From NCBI RefSeq assembly GCF_019232825.1, contig NZ_JAFAND010000035.1, positions 1 to 64,000 of the forward strand: a stretch of 64,000 nt of DNA. The letters run 5' to 3'. Within the stretch, counting starts at the first letter, position 1, and each line of letters opens with the position of its first letter. The notes under the pieces were generated by a model, which made no database searches, was not told the origin of the DNA, and worked only from the letters and a program-made list of their open reading frames with translations. This DNA comes from Paludibacterium sp. (GTDB lineage: Bacteria; Pseudomonadota; Gammaproteobacteria; Burkholderiales; Chromobacteriaceae). The position numbers were made by a program, and so were the translations under genes. Of this stretch, positions 25,242 through 34,712 are shown piece after piece.

Positions 25242-26693
25242 TCAGGCCGCCGGCACCTCGGCCAGGATGGCCTTCACCAAATCCCAGCAATGGGAGACGG
25301 AAGCGACTTCGACACGCTCGCCCGGCGCGTGCGCACCGCGGATGTTCGGGCCGAAGGACACCATGTCCATTTGCGGATACTTGGCGCCGATGATGCCGCA
25401 TTCCAGACCGGCGTGAATCACTTGCACCTGCGATTCCGCCTTGAAGTCGCGGCGGTAGATGTCGCGGCACAGCGCCAGCAACTGGGACTGCGGATTCGGC
25501 GCCCAGCCCGGGTACTGGCCTTCGGAGCTGATATCCGCGCCGATGAGCGTGAACAGGCTGACGATTTCGTCGGCCAGCATCATGGTGCCGGAGTCGATCA
25601 ACGAGCGGACCATGAAATTGCAGAACAACTTGCCTTCGCCGAGGCGGATCACGCCCAGATTATTGGACGTTTCCACCACGCCCGGCACGCGCTGGCTCAT
25701 CGCCTTCACGCCATGCGGCGCGGCGTGCAGTGCGGCGAGAATCGTTTTTTGCTCGGCCGCATCCATGACATCGGCGGCCTGATCGGCCGCGAGACTCAGG
25801 GTCACGCCTTCGTCGATGCTGATCAGTTCGTCGCGCAGCGTCGCTTGCAAACGGTCCAGCAGGCCGGCCAGTTTGTCTTGGTCGGCCTTGGGGAAGGCCA
25901 CCACGGCAAACGCTTCGCGCGGCAGCGCGTTGCGGGCGGTACCGCCGGTCAGGCTCGACAGGCACAGGTCGGTTTCACGACCCAGTTCGGTCAGCACGCG
26001 CAGCAGAATCTTGTTGGCATTACCGCGGCCCAGGTGGATATCGGCGCCGGAGTGGCCGCCGCACAGACCGGTCACCGACAATTTGGCGACCGCATAGCCC
26101 GCCGGCACGGCACGGGTGGCGAACTTGCGCTCGACGTTGACGTCGACGCCGCCGGCACAGCCCATGAAGAATTCGCCCCACGCCTCGGTGTCGAGGTTGA
26201 GCAGGTATTTGCCCTTCAGCAACCCGGTTTCCAGGTTGAGCGCACCGCCCATGCCCTGCTCTTCGTCCAGGGTAAACAACGCTTCGATCGGGCCGTGCGG
26301 CACGTTGGTGCTAACGAGCGCCGCCATGGCGAGCGCCACGCCGATTCCGTTGTCGGCGCCCAGCGTGGTGTTTTCCGCGACGAGCCAGCCGTCTTTCAGC
26401 ACGGGGCGGATCGGGTCCTTGAAGAAATCGTGTTCGGTGCCGCTATTGGCCTGGCACACCATGTCCAGGTGCCCTTGCATCACCACGCCGACACGGTTCT
26501 CCATGCCCGGGGTGGCCGGCTTGCGGATAATCAGGTTGCCAGCGGCATCAATGACCGATTCCAAGCCATTGAGATCGGCCCAGCCCTTGAGGTAATCGCG
26601 AAGCTGTTCTTCGTGTTTGGACGGGCGCGGGATGTCGCACAAAGTCTGGAAATGCTCCCAGACTGCCTTGGGTTCGAGTTCGGCAATAACCAT
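25242..26693 (-). CDS. pepD: Aminoacyl-histidine dipeptidase (peptidase D, M20 family)
   Basis: 483 residues (485 in E. coli). Di-zinc M20 motifs are present: GHLDMVC with a metal-binding His and catalytic Asp, TLGADNGIGVA, and LDEEQGMGGA with the catalytic and metal-binding Glu. It hydrolyses Xaa-His and other dipeptides in the cytosol. It is monocistronic with its own terminator. The 189-bp region upstream contains an inverted repeat CCCCATG (26804-26810) with CATGGGG (26833-26839). Confidence 0.94.
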   Translation of the reverse strand: MVIAELEPKAVWEHFQTLCDIPRPSKHEEQLRDYLKGWADLNGLESVIDAAGNLIIRKPATPGMENRVGVVMQGHLDMVCQANSGTEHDFFKDPIRPVLKDGWLVAENTTLGADNGIGVALAMAALVSTNVPHGPIEALFTLDEEQGMGGALNLETGLLKGKYLLNLDTEAWGEFFMGCAGGVDVNVERKFATRAVPAGYAVAKLSVTGLCGGHSGADIHLGRGNANKILLRVLTELGRETDLCLSSLTGGTARNALPREAFAVVAFPKADQDKLAGLLDRLQATLRDELISIDEGVTLSLAADQAADVMDAAEQKTILAALHAAPHGVKAMSQRVPGVVETSNNLGVIRLGEGKLFCNFMVRSLIDSGTMMLADEIVSLFTLIGADISSEGQYPGWAPNPQSQLLALCRDIYRRDFKAESQVQVIHAGLECGIIGAKYPQMDMVSFGPNIRGAHAPGERVEVASVSHCWDLVKAILAEVPAA

Positions 26694-26882
26694 TGCACTA
26701 CTTCCTATGAGCTATATGAGCTGGTTGCGAATGGCGCCGTGCTTAACAAGCGGCTCCGGGGTGAGCCGCCGCGAGGTAAGGGACCTAGAAGCACGTGACG
26801 CACCCCCATGGGCACGATCTAAATGCCGTTCTCATGGGGATTGAAAGAATGTACCACGTCAACTGTGAAAAGGACATAAAGC

Positions 26883-28688
26883 TTATTGATTCAACTCAAT
26901 TATTGCAGCATCGTCGCGCTGTTCCTGCTGCAAGCGCCACATCTCGGCATAGCGCCCGGGCCGCGCCAAGAGCTCGCGATGCGTGCCCTGTTCGATCACT
27001 CTCCCGCCGTCCAACACCAGGATCCGATCGGCATCGACGATGGTCGATAGGCGGTGCGCAATCATCAAGGTGGTGCGATTGGCGGCGATTTCGGCCAGCT
27101 CTTGCTGAATCGCCTTTTCGGTGTGCGAATCGAGCGCACTGGTCGCCTCGTCGAAAATCATGATCGGCGGGTTTTTCAGCAAGGTGCGGGCAATGGCCAC
27201 ACGCTGTTTTTCGCCGCCGGACAGTTTCAAGCCCCGCTCGCCCACTTGCGTGTCGTAGCCCTGCGGCAAGGTCATGACGAAATCGTGGATATGCGCCGAA
27301 CGCGCCGCGTCGATCACCTCGTCGCGCGTGGCGTCGTGCCGGCCGTAAGCGATGTTGTAGTAGATCGTATCGTTAAACAGCACGGTATCTTGCGGCACGA
27401 TGCCGATATGGGCGCGCAACGAATCCTGCGTCAAGTCGCGGGTATCGACGCCGTTAAAGGTGATGCCGCCGTCGGTCGGGTCGTAGAAGCGGAACATCAG
27501 CCGCGCCAGCGTCGATTTGCCGGCGCCGCTCGCGCCGACCACCGCCAGTGTCGTGCCGGCAGGAATGTCGAAACTGAGCCGGTGCAGGATCTGCCGGTCG
27601 GGCTCGTAGCCGAAATCGACGTTGTTGAAACGCACGGTCACGGCCCGTGAGGCCAGCGGCTGCGCCCCCGGCCGGTCGGTCACCTCGGCGTGCGACTTCA
27701 ACAGCGTGAACATGCGCTCCATATCGGCCAGGGAGTGTTTCATCTCTCGGTAGACAAAGCCGAGAAAATTGAGCGGCGCATACAATTGCGTGATGTAGGT
27801 GGCCACCAGCACCACGTCGCCGACGCTCATGGTATGGCGCACCACGCCGCGCGCCGCCATGGCCATGACCAGCGTGACGCCGATGGCGATGATGCCGCCC
27901 TGGCCGGCGTTCAGCATCGACAGCGACACCTGGTTCTTGATGGCGGAGGCCTCCCACTCGGCCAGATTGCGGTCATAGCGCTCTGCCTCGTAGCGTTCGT
28001 TATTGAAGTACTTGACGGTTTCAAAGTTGATCAGCGCATCGATGGCACGCGCGTTGGCGCGCGAATCCAAGTCGTTCATGCTGCGGCGAAACACCGTGCG
28101 CCATTCGGTCACCGACAGCGTAAAGGCGATATAGACGCCAATGGTGCCGAGGGTGACGACGGCAAACCAGCCCTGATAGCGAGACAGCAGGATACCGGTC
28201 ACCATGGCGATTTCCAGCAGTGTCGGCAAGATGTTGAACACGGCGAAGTTCAGCAGGAACCCGATGCCGCGCGTACCGCGCTCGATATCCCGGCTCATGC
28301 CGCCGGTCTGACGCGCCAGATGAAAGCGCAGCGACAGCCGGAACAAATGCTCGAACACGCCGCGCGCCACGGTGCGCACCGTACCCTGGATCACCTTGGC
28401 GAAAATGGCGTCACGCAGCTCGGCCAGCCAGCTGGACATCAGGCGGGCAAAACCGTAGCCGACCAGCGCCGCCACCGGCACCGCGAGCAAGGTCGCCGGC
28501 ACCGACAGCCCGTCGATGATGTGCTTCAGGTACAACGGGGTTACCACCGTGGCCACCTTGGCGAGGATCAAACAGGCGAGCGCCAGGGAAAGCCGCCACT
28601 TGAATTGCAGCAGGTAGGGAAACAGCGTCTTCAGCGTCTGCCAGTCGTGCCGATCGGTCGGCGCCGGACCGCTATGCGAGATGCGCAT
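26883..28688 (-). CDS. Atm1-type ABC exporter half-transporter
   Basis: 601 residues, a fused membrane and ATPase half-transporter. The first 330 residues carry six membrane segments and the Atm1/HMT1 markers ETVKYFNNERYEAERYD and GQGGIIAIGVTLVM. The ATPase has Walker A GASGAGKST, signature LSGGEKQRVAIARTLL, Walker B IMIFDEATSALD and the switch His in MIAHRLSTIV. Relatives export glutathione-type thiol compounds or support iron-sulfur and heavy-metal homeostasis. The substrate here is not determinable. It is transcribed in the same direction as apaG, 31 bp downstream of it. Confidence 0.9.
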   Translation of the reverse strand: MRISHSGPAPTDRHDWQTLKTLFPYLLQFKWRLSLALACLILAKVATVVTPLYLKHIIDGLSVPATLLAVPVAALVGYGFARLMSSWLAELRDAIFAKVIQGTVRTVARGVFEHLFRLSLRFHLARQTGGMSRDIERGTRGIGFLLNFAVFNILPTLLEIAMVTGILLSRYQGWFAVVTLGTIGVYIAFTLSVTEWRTVFRRSMNDLDSRANARAIDALINFETVKYFNNERYEAERYDRNLAEWEASAIKNQVSLSMLNAGQGGIIAIGVTLVMAMAARGVVRHTMSVGDVVLVATYITQLYAPLNFLGFVYREMKHSLADMERMFTLLKSHAEVTDRPGAQPLASRAVTVRFNNVDFGYEPDRQILHRLSFDIPAGTTLAVVGASGAGKSTLARLMFRFYDPTDGGITFNGVDTRDLTQDSLRAHIGIVPQDTVLFNDTIYYNIAYGRHDATRDEVIDAARSAHIHDFVMTLPQGYDTQVGERGLKLSGGEKQRVAIARTLLKNPPIMIFDEATSALDSHTEKAIQQELAEIAANRTTLMIAHRLSTIVDADRILVLDGGRVIEQGTHRELLARPGRYAEMWRLQQEQRDDAAIIELNQ

Positions 28689-28719
28689 CGTCAGCCTTGT
28701 CGTTGATTGTCGAGGAAAG

Positions 28720-29100
28720 TCAGTGCAGCACGCGGCGCGCGACCAGCTGCATCTCGGGAATGGCCACTTCGTGGCGCTGGCCGTCGTCGCTCACAAGATG
28801 ATAGCAACCGCGCATGCTGCCATAAGGCGTGCCCAGCGTGGCGCCACTGGTGTATTCGTAGCTCTGGCCCGGCTCGATGCGCGGCTGTTCGCCCACGACG
28901 CCCATGCCTCGCACCTCCTGCACCTGCTCATTGGCATCGGTGATGATCCAGTGCCGGCTGATCAGCTGCGCGGCGATCTTGCCGGTATTGGTGATGCGAA
29001 TGTGGTAATGAAAAACGTAGACATCGGTAGCGACGTCCGATTGCTCTTCCGAATACGCAGCCTCGGGTTCGACCCGGAAGGCCAGTTGTTTGTCGGACAT
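28720..29100 (-). CDS. apaG: ApaG-domain protein
   Basis: 126 residues from the ATG at 29098-29100 with GAGGAG upstream. The family pattern is clear: FHYHIRITNTGKIAAQLISR, HWIITDANEQVQEVRGMGVV, PRIEPGQSYEYTSGATLGTP and GSMRGCYHLV. ApaG proteins have an immunoglobulin-like fold and uncertain biochemical role (linked to cobalt and magnesium resistance in enterobacteria). It is divergent from rpe, an arrangement common in betaproteobacteria. Confidence 0.95.
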   Translation of the reverse strand: MSDKQLAFRVEPEAAYSEEQSDVATDVYVFHYHIRITNTGKIAAQLISRHWIITDANEQVQEVRGMGVVGEQPRIEPGQSYEYTSGATLGTPYGSMRGCYHLVSDDGQRHEVAIPEMQLVARRVLH

Positions 29101-29218
29101 GGTTTCTCCTCTTGTCTGATGCGCGGCACGCGCGGGGGTTTCCCTCATTATATTATCCGAACAACGGCCCGTGAGCGCGTTACAATACCGCTTTCCCAAT
29201 CTTGTCCCCGCCAACGCC

Positions 29219-29902
29219 ATGCAACCGACCTACCGCATCGCTCCCAGCATTCTGTCCGCCGATTTCGCCCGCCTGGGCGAGGAAGTCAAGAACGTTATCG
29301 ACGCCGGCGCCGACATCATCCACTTCGACGTGATGGACAACCACTATGTCCCCAACCTGACCATGGGGCCGATGGTGTGCGAGGCCATCCGTCCTTATAC
29401 GCAGGCGCCGATCGACGTGCATTTGATGGTGAAGCCGGTCGACAGCCTGGTGCCGATGTTCGCCAAGGCGGGCGCCAATTTGATCACGTTCCACCCCGAG
29501 GCCTCGGAGCACATCGACCGCACGCTGTCGATGATCCGCGACCACGGCTGCAAAGCCGGCCTGGTGTTCAACCCGGCCACGCCGCTCCACTATCTGGACC
29601 ATGTGATGGACAAAATCGACATGGTGCTGATCATGTCGGTCAACCCCGGCTTCGGCGGCCAAAAATTCATCCCGGAAAGCTTGAATAAAATTCGCGCCGC
29701 GCGCGCACGTATCGATCGCTGGACGCAAGCCCACGGCGGCGAGGTTTGGCTTGAGGTGGACGGCGGCGTCAAGGCCGACAATATCGCCGACATCGCCCGC
29801 GCCGGCGCCGACACCTTCGTGGCCGGCTCGGCGGTCTACAACGCCCCGGATTACCGCGCCGCCATCGACGCCATGCGCCGCGCGCTGGCGGGAGCCGCTT
29901 GA
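29219..29902 (+). CDS. rpe: Ribulose-phosphate 3-epimerase
   Basis: 227 residues. Metal and substrate motifs of the TIM-barrel epimerase are present: [48 protein letters not shown] and EVDGGV. It interconverts ribulose 5-phosphate and xylulose 5-phosphate. The frame is open 16 codons further upstream, but family length supports the ATG at 29219. Its stop overlaps the next ATG (TGATG). Confidence 0.97.
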   Translation: MQPTYRIAPSILSADFARLGEEVKNVIDAGADIIHFDVMDNHYVPNLTMGPMVCEAIRPYTQAPIDVHLMVKPVDSLVPMFAKAGANLITFHPEASEHIDRTLSMIRDHGCKAGLVFNPATPLHYLDHVMDKIDMVLIMSVNPGFGGQKFIPESLNKIRAARARIDRWTQAHGGEVWLEVDGGVKADNIADIARAGADTFVAGSAVYNAPDYRAAIDAMRRALAGAA

Positions 29903-30651
29903 TGCGCGCCCACATCGTCACAGGCGTGTCGCGCGGTTTGGGCCTGGCGATGGCGCGGCAACTCCTCGCCAATCCGTCGGCGCGGGTCATCGGCGTGGCG
30001 CGGCATGCCCCGGCGAATCTCGCGGCCGAATTCGGCGACCGCTTCCGCTTTGTCGCGGCGGACCTGTCACACCCCGACGAAGCGGCTCAACTGATGCCGC
30101 GCCTGCTGGCGGCGCTTGGCCCAGGACCATTCGTTTCGGTCGATCTGATCAACAATGCCGGCGTGGTCACGCCGATCGCGCTGGCCGGCCAGTATCCGCC
30201 ACAGGCCGTCATCGATGCCATACAGATCAATCTGGTGGCACCCTTGCTGCTGGCCAATGCCTTCCTGGCCGCCGCGCCGGCGTTGACGCAAGACGCCCGC
30301 ATCTTGAACCTATCCTCCGGCGCGGCCGTCAAAGCCTATCCCGGTTGGGGCGTCTATGGCGCAAGCAAAGCCGCAATCGATCACTTCAGCCGCCATGCCG
30401 CGGAGGAACAGGCGGGGCGAGGCGCGCGCGTGGCGGCGCTCTACCCCGGGGTCGTCGATACCGACATGCAGGCCGACATCCGCGCCAGCGACGCGACCCA
30501 GTTCCCCCTTAAAGAACGTTTTGACGCGCTCAAGGCCGACGGCGCGCTATCGCGCCCGGACGACGCGGCGCGGCGCATACTAAGGCACCTACGATGCGAC
30601 GCGTTCGGCGACGAACCCGTCGTGGATATTCGCAACCTTCCTTTTGACTGA
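29902..30651 (+). CDS. Short-chain dehydrogenase/reductase
   Basis: 249 residues. The SDR cofactor motif is TGVSRGLG (8-15). NNAG is at about 89-92 and the catalytic set is SSG plus YGASK (Tyr-x-x-x-Lys), so it looks active, most likely NADPH-dependent. The substrate is unknown; similar proteins include sepiapterin/benzil-type reductases. Insertion of this gene between rpe and gph, overlapping rpe and 3 bp before gph, indicates an operon. Confidence 0.85.
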   Translation: MRAHIVTGVSRGLGLAMARQLLANPSARVIGVARHAPANLAAEFGDRFRFVAADLSHPDEAAQLMPRLLAALGPGPFVSVDLINNAGVVTPIALAGQYPPQAVIDAIQINLVAPLLLANAFLAAAPALTQDARILNLSSGAAVKAYPGWGVYGASKAAIDHFSRHAAEEQAGRGARVAALYPGVVDTDMQADIRASDATQFPLKERFDALKADGALSRPDDAARRILRHLRCDAFGDEPVVDIRNLPFD

Positions 30652-30654
30652 TCC

Positions 30655-31335
30655 ATGAAACTCGAACACATCAAGGCCATCGCCTTCGACCTGGACGGCA
30701 CCCTGGTCGACTCGCTGCCCGACCTGATCGCCGCCGCCAACGCCATGCGCGCCCACCTGGACATGCCGGCGTTGCAGCACGCGCGCATTCGCGAGCATGT
30801 CGGCGACGGTATCGCGAGCCTCGTGCACCGCGCCATCACCGACGAACGCGATGCGCTGGCGCCGCACGACCAATGGGAGCAAGGCTACCGCTTTTTCGTG
30901 CAGTACTATCGCGACCATCTGACCGTGCACACCACGGTCTATCCGGGCGTCACCACCGGTCTGGGACTGCTGAAGGCACTGAATTTGCCCTTGGCGGTCG
31001 TCACCAACAAATCCGAACGCCTGGCGCAGCCGCTCTTGCAAGAACTCGCGCTGGCCGACGATTTCGCGCTGATCCTCGGTGGCGACACCCTGGCGGAGAA
31101 AAAGCCCTCGGCATTGCCGCTTTTGCACGTCAGCCAAGCCTTCGGCGTGCAACCTGGCGAACTCTTGATGGTCGGCGACTCGGCCAACGACGTGCTGGCC
31201 GCCCGCAATGCCGGCTGTCCGGTCGCCTTGATGCGCTACGGTTACGCCGATGCCGACAGTCTGAACGCCGATCTGACGCTCGATTCGCTGGAAACCCTCT
31301 ACGACCTGATCAAGCCGGCAACGCCGGCCATCTGA
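30655..31335 (+). CDS. gph: Phosphoglycolate phosphatase
   Basis: 226 residues of the HAD superfamily: nucleophile motif FDLDGTLVDS, motif II VVTNKS, the Lys in AEKKPSALP, and acidic motif GDSANDVLAARNAG. It dephosphorylates 2-phosphoglycolate from DNA repair. The rpe-gph-trpE order is common in proteobacteria and supports the symbol. Confidence 0.93.
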   Translation: MKLEHIKAIAFDLDGTLVDSLPDLIAAANAMRAHLDMPALQHARIREHVGDGIASLVHRAITDERDALAPHDQWEQGYRFFVQYYRDHLTVHTTVYPGVTTGLGLLKALNLPLAVVTNKSERLAQPLLQELALADDFALILGGDTLAEKKPSALPLLHVSQAFGVQPGELLMVGDSANDVLAARNAGCPVALMRYGYADADSLNADLTLDSLETLYDLIKPATPAI

Positions 31336-31342
31336 CCTCTCC

Positions 31343-31364
31343 CGGCCCGGGGGCTCCCGGGCCG
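31343..31364 (+). terminator. Strong GC hairpin after gph
   Basis: CGGCCCGGG (31343-31351) pairs perfectly with CCCGGGCCG (31356-31364) across a 4-nt loop. Only a weak T-rich tract follows, so termination efficiency is uncertain. It separates gph from trpE. Confidence 0.6.
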
Positions 31365-31469
31365 CGGTTTACTTCGCCCCTGAATTCAGCAAGAATGCTT
31401 AAAAAACGTAATAAGAGCAGTCACTTTCTCTTGCCTACGACATAACAACATCAGGGACAAAGGCCAATC

Positions 31470-32933
31470 ATGAAACAGAGCGAATTCGATGACCTGGCGC
31501 AACAGGGCTACAATCGCATTCCGGTCGTGCTGGAGCTCTTCGCCGACTTGGACACCCCGCTATCGGTTTACCTGAAGCTCGCCAATCAGCCTTATTCCTA
31601 CCTGCTCGAATCCGTGGTCGGCGGAGAACGTTTCGGCCGCTACTCCTTTATCGGCATGCCTTGCCGCACACGACTGCGCGTCGAGCGCGAGTTGGTCGAG
31701 GTCGAGCAGGATGGCATGGTCGTCGAAAGACACACCGGCAATCCGCTCGACTTTATCGCCGCTTATCAGGCGCGTTTCCGCGCCGCGCCGGCCAACGGAT
31801 TGCCGCGCAACACCTGCGGGCTGGTCGGTTATTTCGGCTACGACACCGTCCGCTATATCGAAAAGCGCCTGGCGGCCACGGATAAACCCGACCCGGTCGG
31901 GACACCCGACATCCAGTTGCTGTTATCCGAGGAAGTGGCGGTATTCGACAATTTGTCGGGCAAGCTTTATCTGGTCATCTACGCCGACCCGGCGCAACCC
32001 CGCGCCTTTACCCTGGCCCAGGCGCGCCTAGGCCAATTGCGCGCGCGACTGCGCACGCCGGTGGACATTCCGCTGTCGCTGCCGAGCCGGGCCTGCCGCG
32101 CCATTTCGGAATTCGGCGACGAGCCCTTCATGCACGCGGTCGATCAGTGCAAACGCTACATCCTTGATGGCGACATCATGCAGGTAGTGCTGGCCCAGCG
32201 CATGCAAATGCAATTTCAGGAGTCGCCGCTCGCGCTCTATCGCGCCCTGCGCAGCCTCAACCCGTCGCCCTATATGTTCTTCTACCATTTCGGCGACTTT
32301 CACGTGGTCGGCGCCTCGCCGGAAATTCTCGTGCAACGCCAAGACGGCACCGTCACCGTCCGACCGCTCGCCGGCACACGCCCGCGCGGCGCCACGCCGG
32401 ATGACGACGTTCGACTGGCCGAGGAACTGTTGGCCGACCCAAAGGAGATTGCCGAACACGTCATGCTGATCGACCTGGGCCGCAACGACATTGGCCGCGT
32501 GGCCGAAACCGGATCGGTGCGGGTCACCGACAAGATGGTGATCGAACGTTATTCGCACGTAATGCACATCGTCTCGAACGTGGAGGGCCGCGTGAGCGAC
32601 GACGTATCCAACATCGACGTCATTCGCGCCACTTTCCCGGCCGGCACGCTGTCGGGCGCGCCGAAGATTCGCGCCATGGAGATCATCGACGAGTTGGAAC
32701 CGAGCCGGCGCGGCATCTATGGCGGCGCGGTCGGTTACCTCGCCTTCAACGGCGAAATGGATCTGGCCATCGCCATTCGCACCGGCATCATCAAAAACGG
32801 CATGTTGTACGTGCAATCGGGGGCCGGCATCGTCGCCGACTCCGTGCCGGCATCGGAGTGGCAGGAGACCCAGAACAAGGCACGCGCGCTGATCCGCGCG
32901 GCGGAAATGGTCCAGCAAGGGCTGGATGCCTGA
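31470..32933 (+). CDS. trpE: Anthranilate synthase component I
   Basis: 487 residues with the chorismate-binding domain motifs [50 protein letters not shown] and [12 protein letters not shown]. An N-terminal LLES element that contributes to tryptophan feedback binding is present ([10 protein letters not shown]). It makes anthranilate from chorismate with TrpG. trpG and trpD lie 15.4 kb downstream on the same strand instead of next door. No tryptophan-rich leader peptide was seen upstream. Confidence 0.97.
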   Translation: MKQSEFDDLAQQGYNRIPVVLELFADLDTPLSVYLKLANQPYSYLLESVVGGERFGRYSFIGMPCRTRLRVERELVEVEQDGMVVERHTGNPLDFIAAYQARFRAAPANGLPRNTCGLVGYFGYDTVRYIEKRLAATDKPDPVGTPDIQLLLSEEVAVFDNLSGKLYLVIYADPAQPRAFTLAQARLGQLRARLRTPVDIPLSLPSRACRAISEFGDEPFMHAVDQCKRYILDGDIMQVVLAQRMQMQFQESPLALYRALRSLNPSPYMFFYHFGDFHVVGASPEILVQRQDGTVTVRPLAGTRPRGATPDDDVRLAEELLADPKEIAEHVMLIDLGRNDIGRVAETGSVRVTDKMVIERYSHVMHIVSNVEGRVSDDVSNIDVIRATFPAGTLSGAPKIRAMEIIDELEPSRRGIYGGAVGYLAFNGEMDLAIAIRTGIIKNGMLYVQSGAGIVADSVPASEWQETQNKARALIRAAEMVQQGLDA

Positions 32934-32951
32934 GACCGCCCGCTTGGCGTC

Positions 32952-33938
32952 TTATAACCTGGCGCGCCGGCGCGCTTGCTGCAAACGCCGATCGGCATCC
33001 ACCAACGCCAGCGCCACATCGAACCCGGGCGGCGCCACCAGCGCGCCGCCGCAATTCACCGCCAACGGCCGCCCCGCTCCCCGACCAAACGGCCTCTCCT
33101 GCATGACCAAGCGCACGCGGCGCTGAATCCGGCTTAACGCGGCGCGATCGCAGGGCGCGATCACGAGCGCGAACGACTCGGGCGAAAAGCGCGTCACAAT
33201 GCCGGCGCTTTGCGTCACGCGCCGCAGCCGGCTGGCCGCCTCCACCATCAAAGCCGGCTCATCCGCAGGGGCGTCTTCCATCGTCAAAATCAATAGCGCG
33301 AATGGCGATGCATGCTGCCGGGCATGGCCGGCCTCGGACTGCAGCAAGGCCTCGAATCCGGCGCGGTTCCAGCAGCCGCTGACGGCGTCGAGCAGCGTGC
33401 GCCGCTCTTGGCAGGCCAAGAGACCCTGCTCGCTCGCGCGCGTCATGGCCTGACGATCTTGTTGCAAGGCATCCTCCACCGCGCGCGCCAAATCGTGCAG
33501 CATGGCCAATTGATCGTCATCGAGCTCACGCGGGCGCGTATCCATCACGCACAAGGTGCCGACCTTGAAGCCGAACGCGAGCCGAAGCGGCACCCCGGCA
33601 TAAAAACGGATGCCTGGGGCGGCGCGCACCAGCGGATGCTGTCGAAATCGGGGATCCTGCCGGGCATCGGCCACCACCAGCGGGCCATCCTGCAAAATGG
33701 TATGGGCGCAGATCGACTGCGCGCGCGGCATTTCCGACCACCCCACCCCGACGCGCGATTTGAACCATTGCCGCTCTCGGCCGACCAGCGTCACCATGGC
33801 AATCGGCATCGACAGCGCTTGCGCCGCGACCCGGGTCAACCGGTCGAAACATTCTTCGGCGGGGGTATAGAACAGATCGAACGAATCGAGCACCGCAAGG
33901 CGCAGCGACTCATTGTCCGGAACGGGGGCTGGCTGCAT
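32952..33938 (-). CDS. GAF-domain protein with degenerate GGDEF domain
   Basis: 328 residues from the ATG at 33936-33938; the frame is open to 34100 but the added residues are not protein-like. Residues about 25-158 are a GAF sensory domain of the type found in many signalling proteins (FYAGVPLRLAFGFKVGTLCV, VMDTRPREL). Residues about 178-328 follow the GGDEF fold (DAVSGCWNRAGFEALL start), but the active-site loop reads SPESF at 252-256 in place of GGDEF. Diguanylate cyclase activity is therefore not expected. It may be a receptor or scaffold. It is transcribed towards trpE. Confidence 0.75.
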   Translation of the reverse strand: MQPAPVPDNESLRLAVLDSFDLFYTPAEECFDRLTRVAAQALSMPIAMVTLVGRERQWFKSRVGVGWSEMPRAQSICAHTILQDGPLVVADARQDPRFRQHPLVRAAPGIRFYAGVPLRLAFGFKVGTLCVMDTRPRELDDDQLAMLHDLARAVEDALQQDRQAMTRASEQGLLACQERRTLLDAVSGCWNRAGFEALLQSEAGHARQHASPFALLILTMEDAPADEPALMVEAASRLRRVTQSAGIVTRFSPESFALVIAPCDRAALSRIQRRVRLVMQERPFGRGAGRPLAVNCGGALVAPPGFDVALALVDADRRLQQARRRARL

Positions 33939-34305
33939 GTTGAACCTGATCTCATCAAGCCGGCGATGCCGGCAAACGCAACTTGAGCGCTCGGCCGTCC
34001 GCCCCCCTTTTTTAGAATCCGTTCGGAATCTTTTGCGGCTGCGGCCATCGGTGCGCCCTTCTTCGGTATCGGCGATAGGCCTAACGAATGCAAGCTCCAC
34101 CGCCGAAGAGCCCTTCGGAACACCAATATGTACATTCCATTACATATCAACACATTCGCCCAACAGACGACATTCCTGCCGTTTCCGATAATTCATTCAA
34201 ACCAAAGCTGATTTTTGGCATAAGCGCCCCGGAAAAAGGCGCAAACGTAGAGACAGACACCGGCAAGCGCCACGCGCCTGGCCGGTGAAAAAACAGGACC
34301 CGACC
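33939..34305. promoter_or_regulatory. 367-bp intergenic region with inverted repeats
   Basis: No gene is supported. It contains a perfect 7-bp inverted repeat (34126-34147), a short hairpin CCGAAG/CTTCGG near 34102-34118, and CACCGGC (34258-34264) with GCCGGTG (34281-34287). It probably carries promoters for the GAF gene (minus) and for the small secreted protein gene (plus). Confidence 0.45.
34126..34147. promoter_or_regulatory. Palindrome ATATGTA-N8-TACATAT (candidate operator)
   Basis: ATATGTA (34126-34132) and TACATAT (34141-34147) are exact inverted repeats with an 8-bp spacer in the divergent region between the GAF gene and the small secreted protein gene. The factor that binds is unknown. 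Confidence 0.4.
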
Positions 34306-34611
34306 GTGAAAAAACTGATTACGGCGGCATTGCTGATTGTGCTGGGAGCGGCGCAAGCCATGCCCGTGACGAAACCAGCAGCACCAGACACCGCCAGCGC
34401 CGTGATTCAGACCAAATCCACGGATCGCTCACTGATCGATATGGATTTTGACGACGACGAAGCCGCGCCGCCGGTCCACATTCACCACGCGACCGCCAGC
34501 AGCAAAAAGCCGGCGAAGAAATCGCTGATCAAAAAGGTCGACGCGTCCGGCAAGAAGGGTGCCGCGCCGTTGCGCCGCGTCAAATCGGCGCCAACGCCGG
34601 CATCGCAATAA
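34306..34611 (+). CDS. Small secreted basic protein, function unknown
   Basis: 101 residues from a GTG at 34306 with CAGGAC upstream; an earlier GTG at 34285 would add 7 residues before a clear signal peptide. The signal peptide (KKLITAALLIVLGAAQA) is followed by a low-complexity periplasmic part with an acidic patch (DMDFDDDEAAPP), a HIHH motif and a Lys/Ala-rich tail. No known domain is seen. It lies upstream of the sulfate-binding protein gene. Confidence 0.6.
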   Translation: MKKLITAALLIVLGAAQAMPVTKPAAPDTASAVIQTKSTDRSLIDMDFDDDEAAPPVHIHHATASSKKPAKKSLIKKVDASGKKGAAPLRRVKSAPTPASQ

Positions 34612-34679
34612 TCGCTTATTCCAATAATTTCTAAAAAAATAGAAAAACACTATTTTGTGGGAATATTGATTTTAGATAA

Positions 34680-34709
34680 ACTCTCCGTCATACCTACTGT
34701 GCGGAGAGT
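34680..34709 (+). promoter_or_regulatory. Hairpin that sequesters the sbp ribosome-binding site
   Basis: ACTCTCCG (34680-34687) and CGGAGAGT (34702-34709) are perfect 8-bp arms with a 14-nt loop. The right arm contains GGAG (34704-34707), the ribosome-binding site for ATG 34713. In RNA the stem would hide the site, so translation may be controlled by melting or by a bound factor. Confidence 0.5.
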
Positions 34710-34712
34710 ACG

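Noticed and set aside
24852-26798. 648-codon plus-strand frame across the DUF554 gene and pepD
   Set aside because: Runs antisense through two recognised genes and across a terminator; no motifs.
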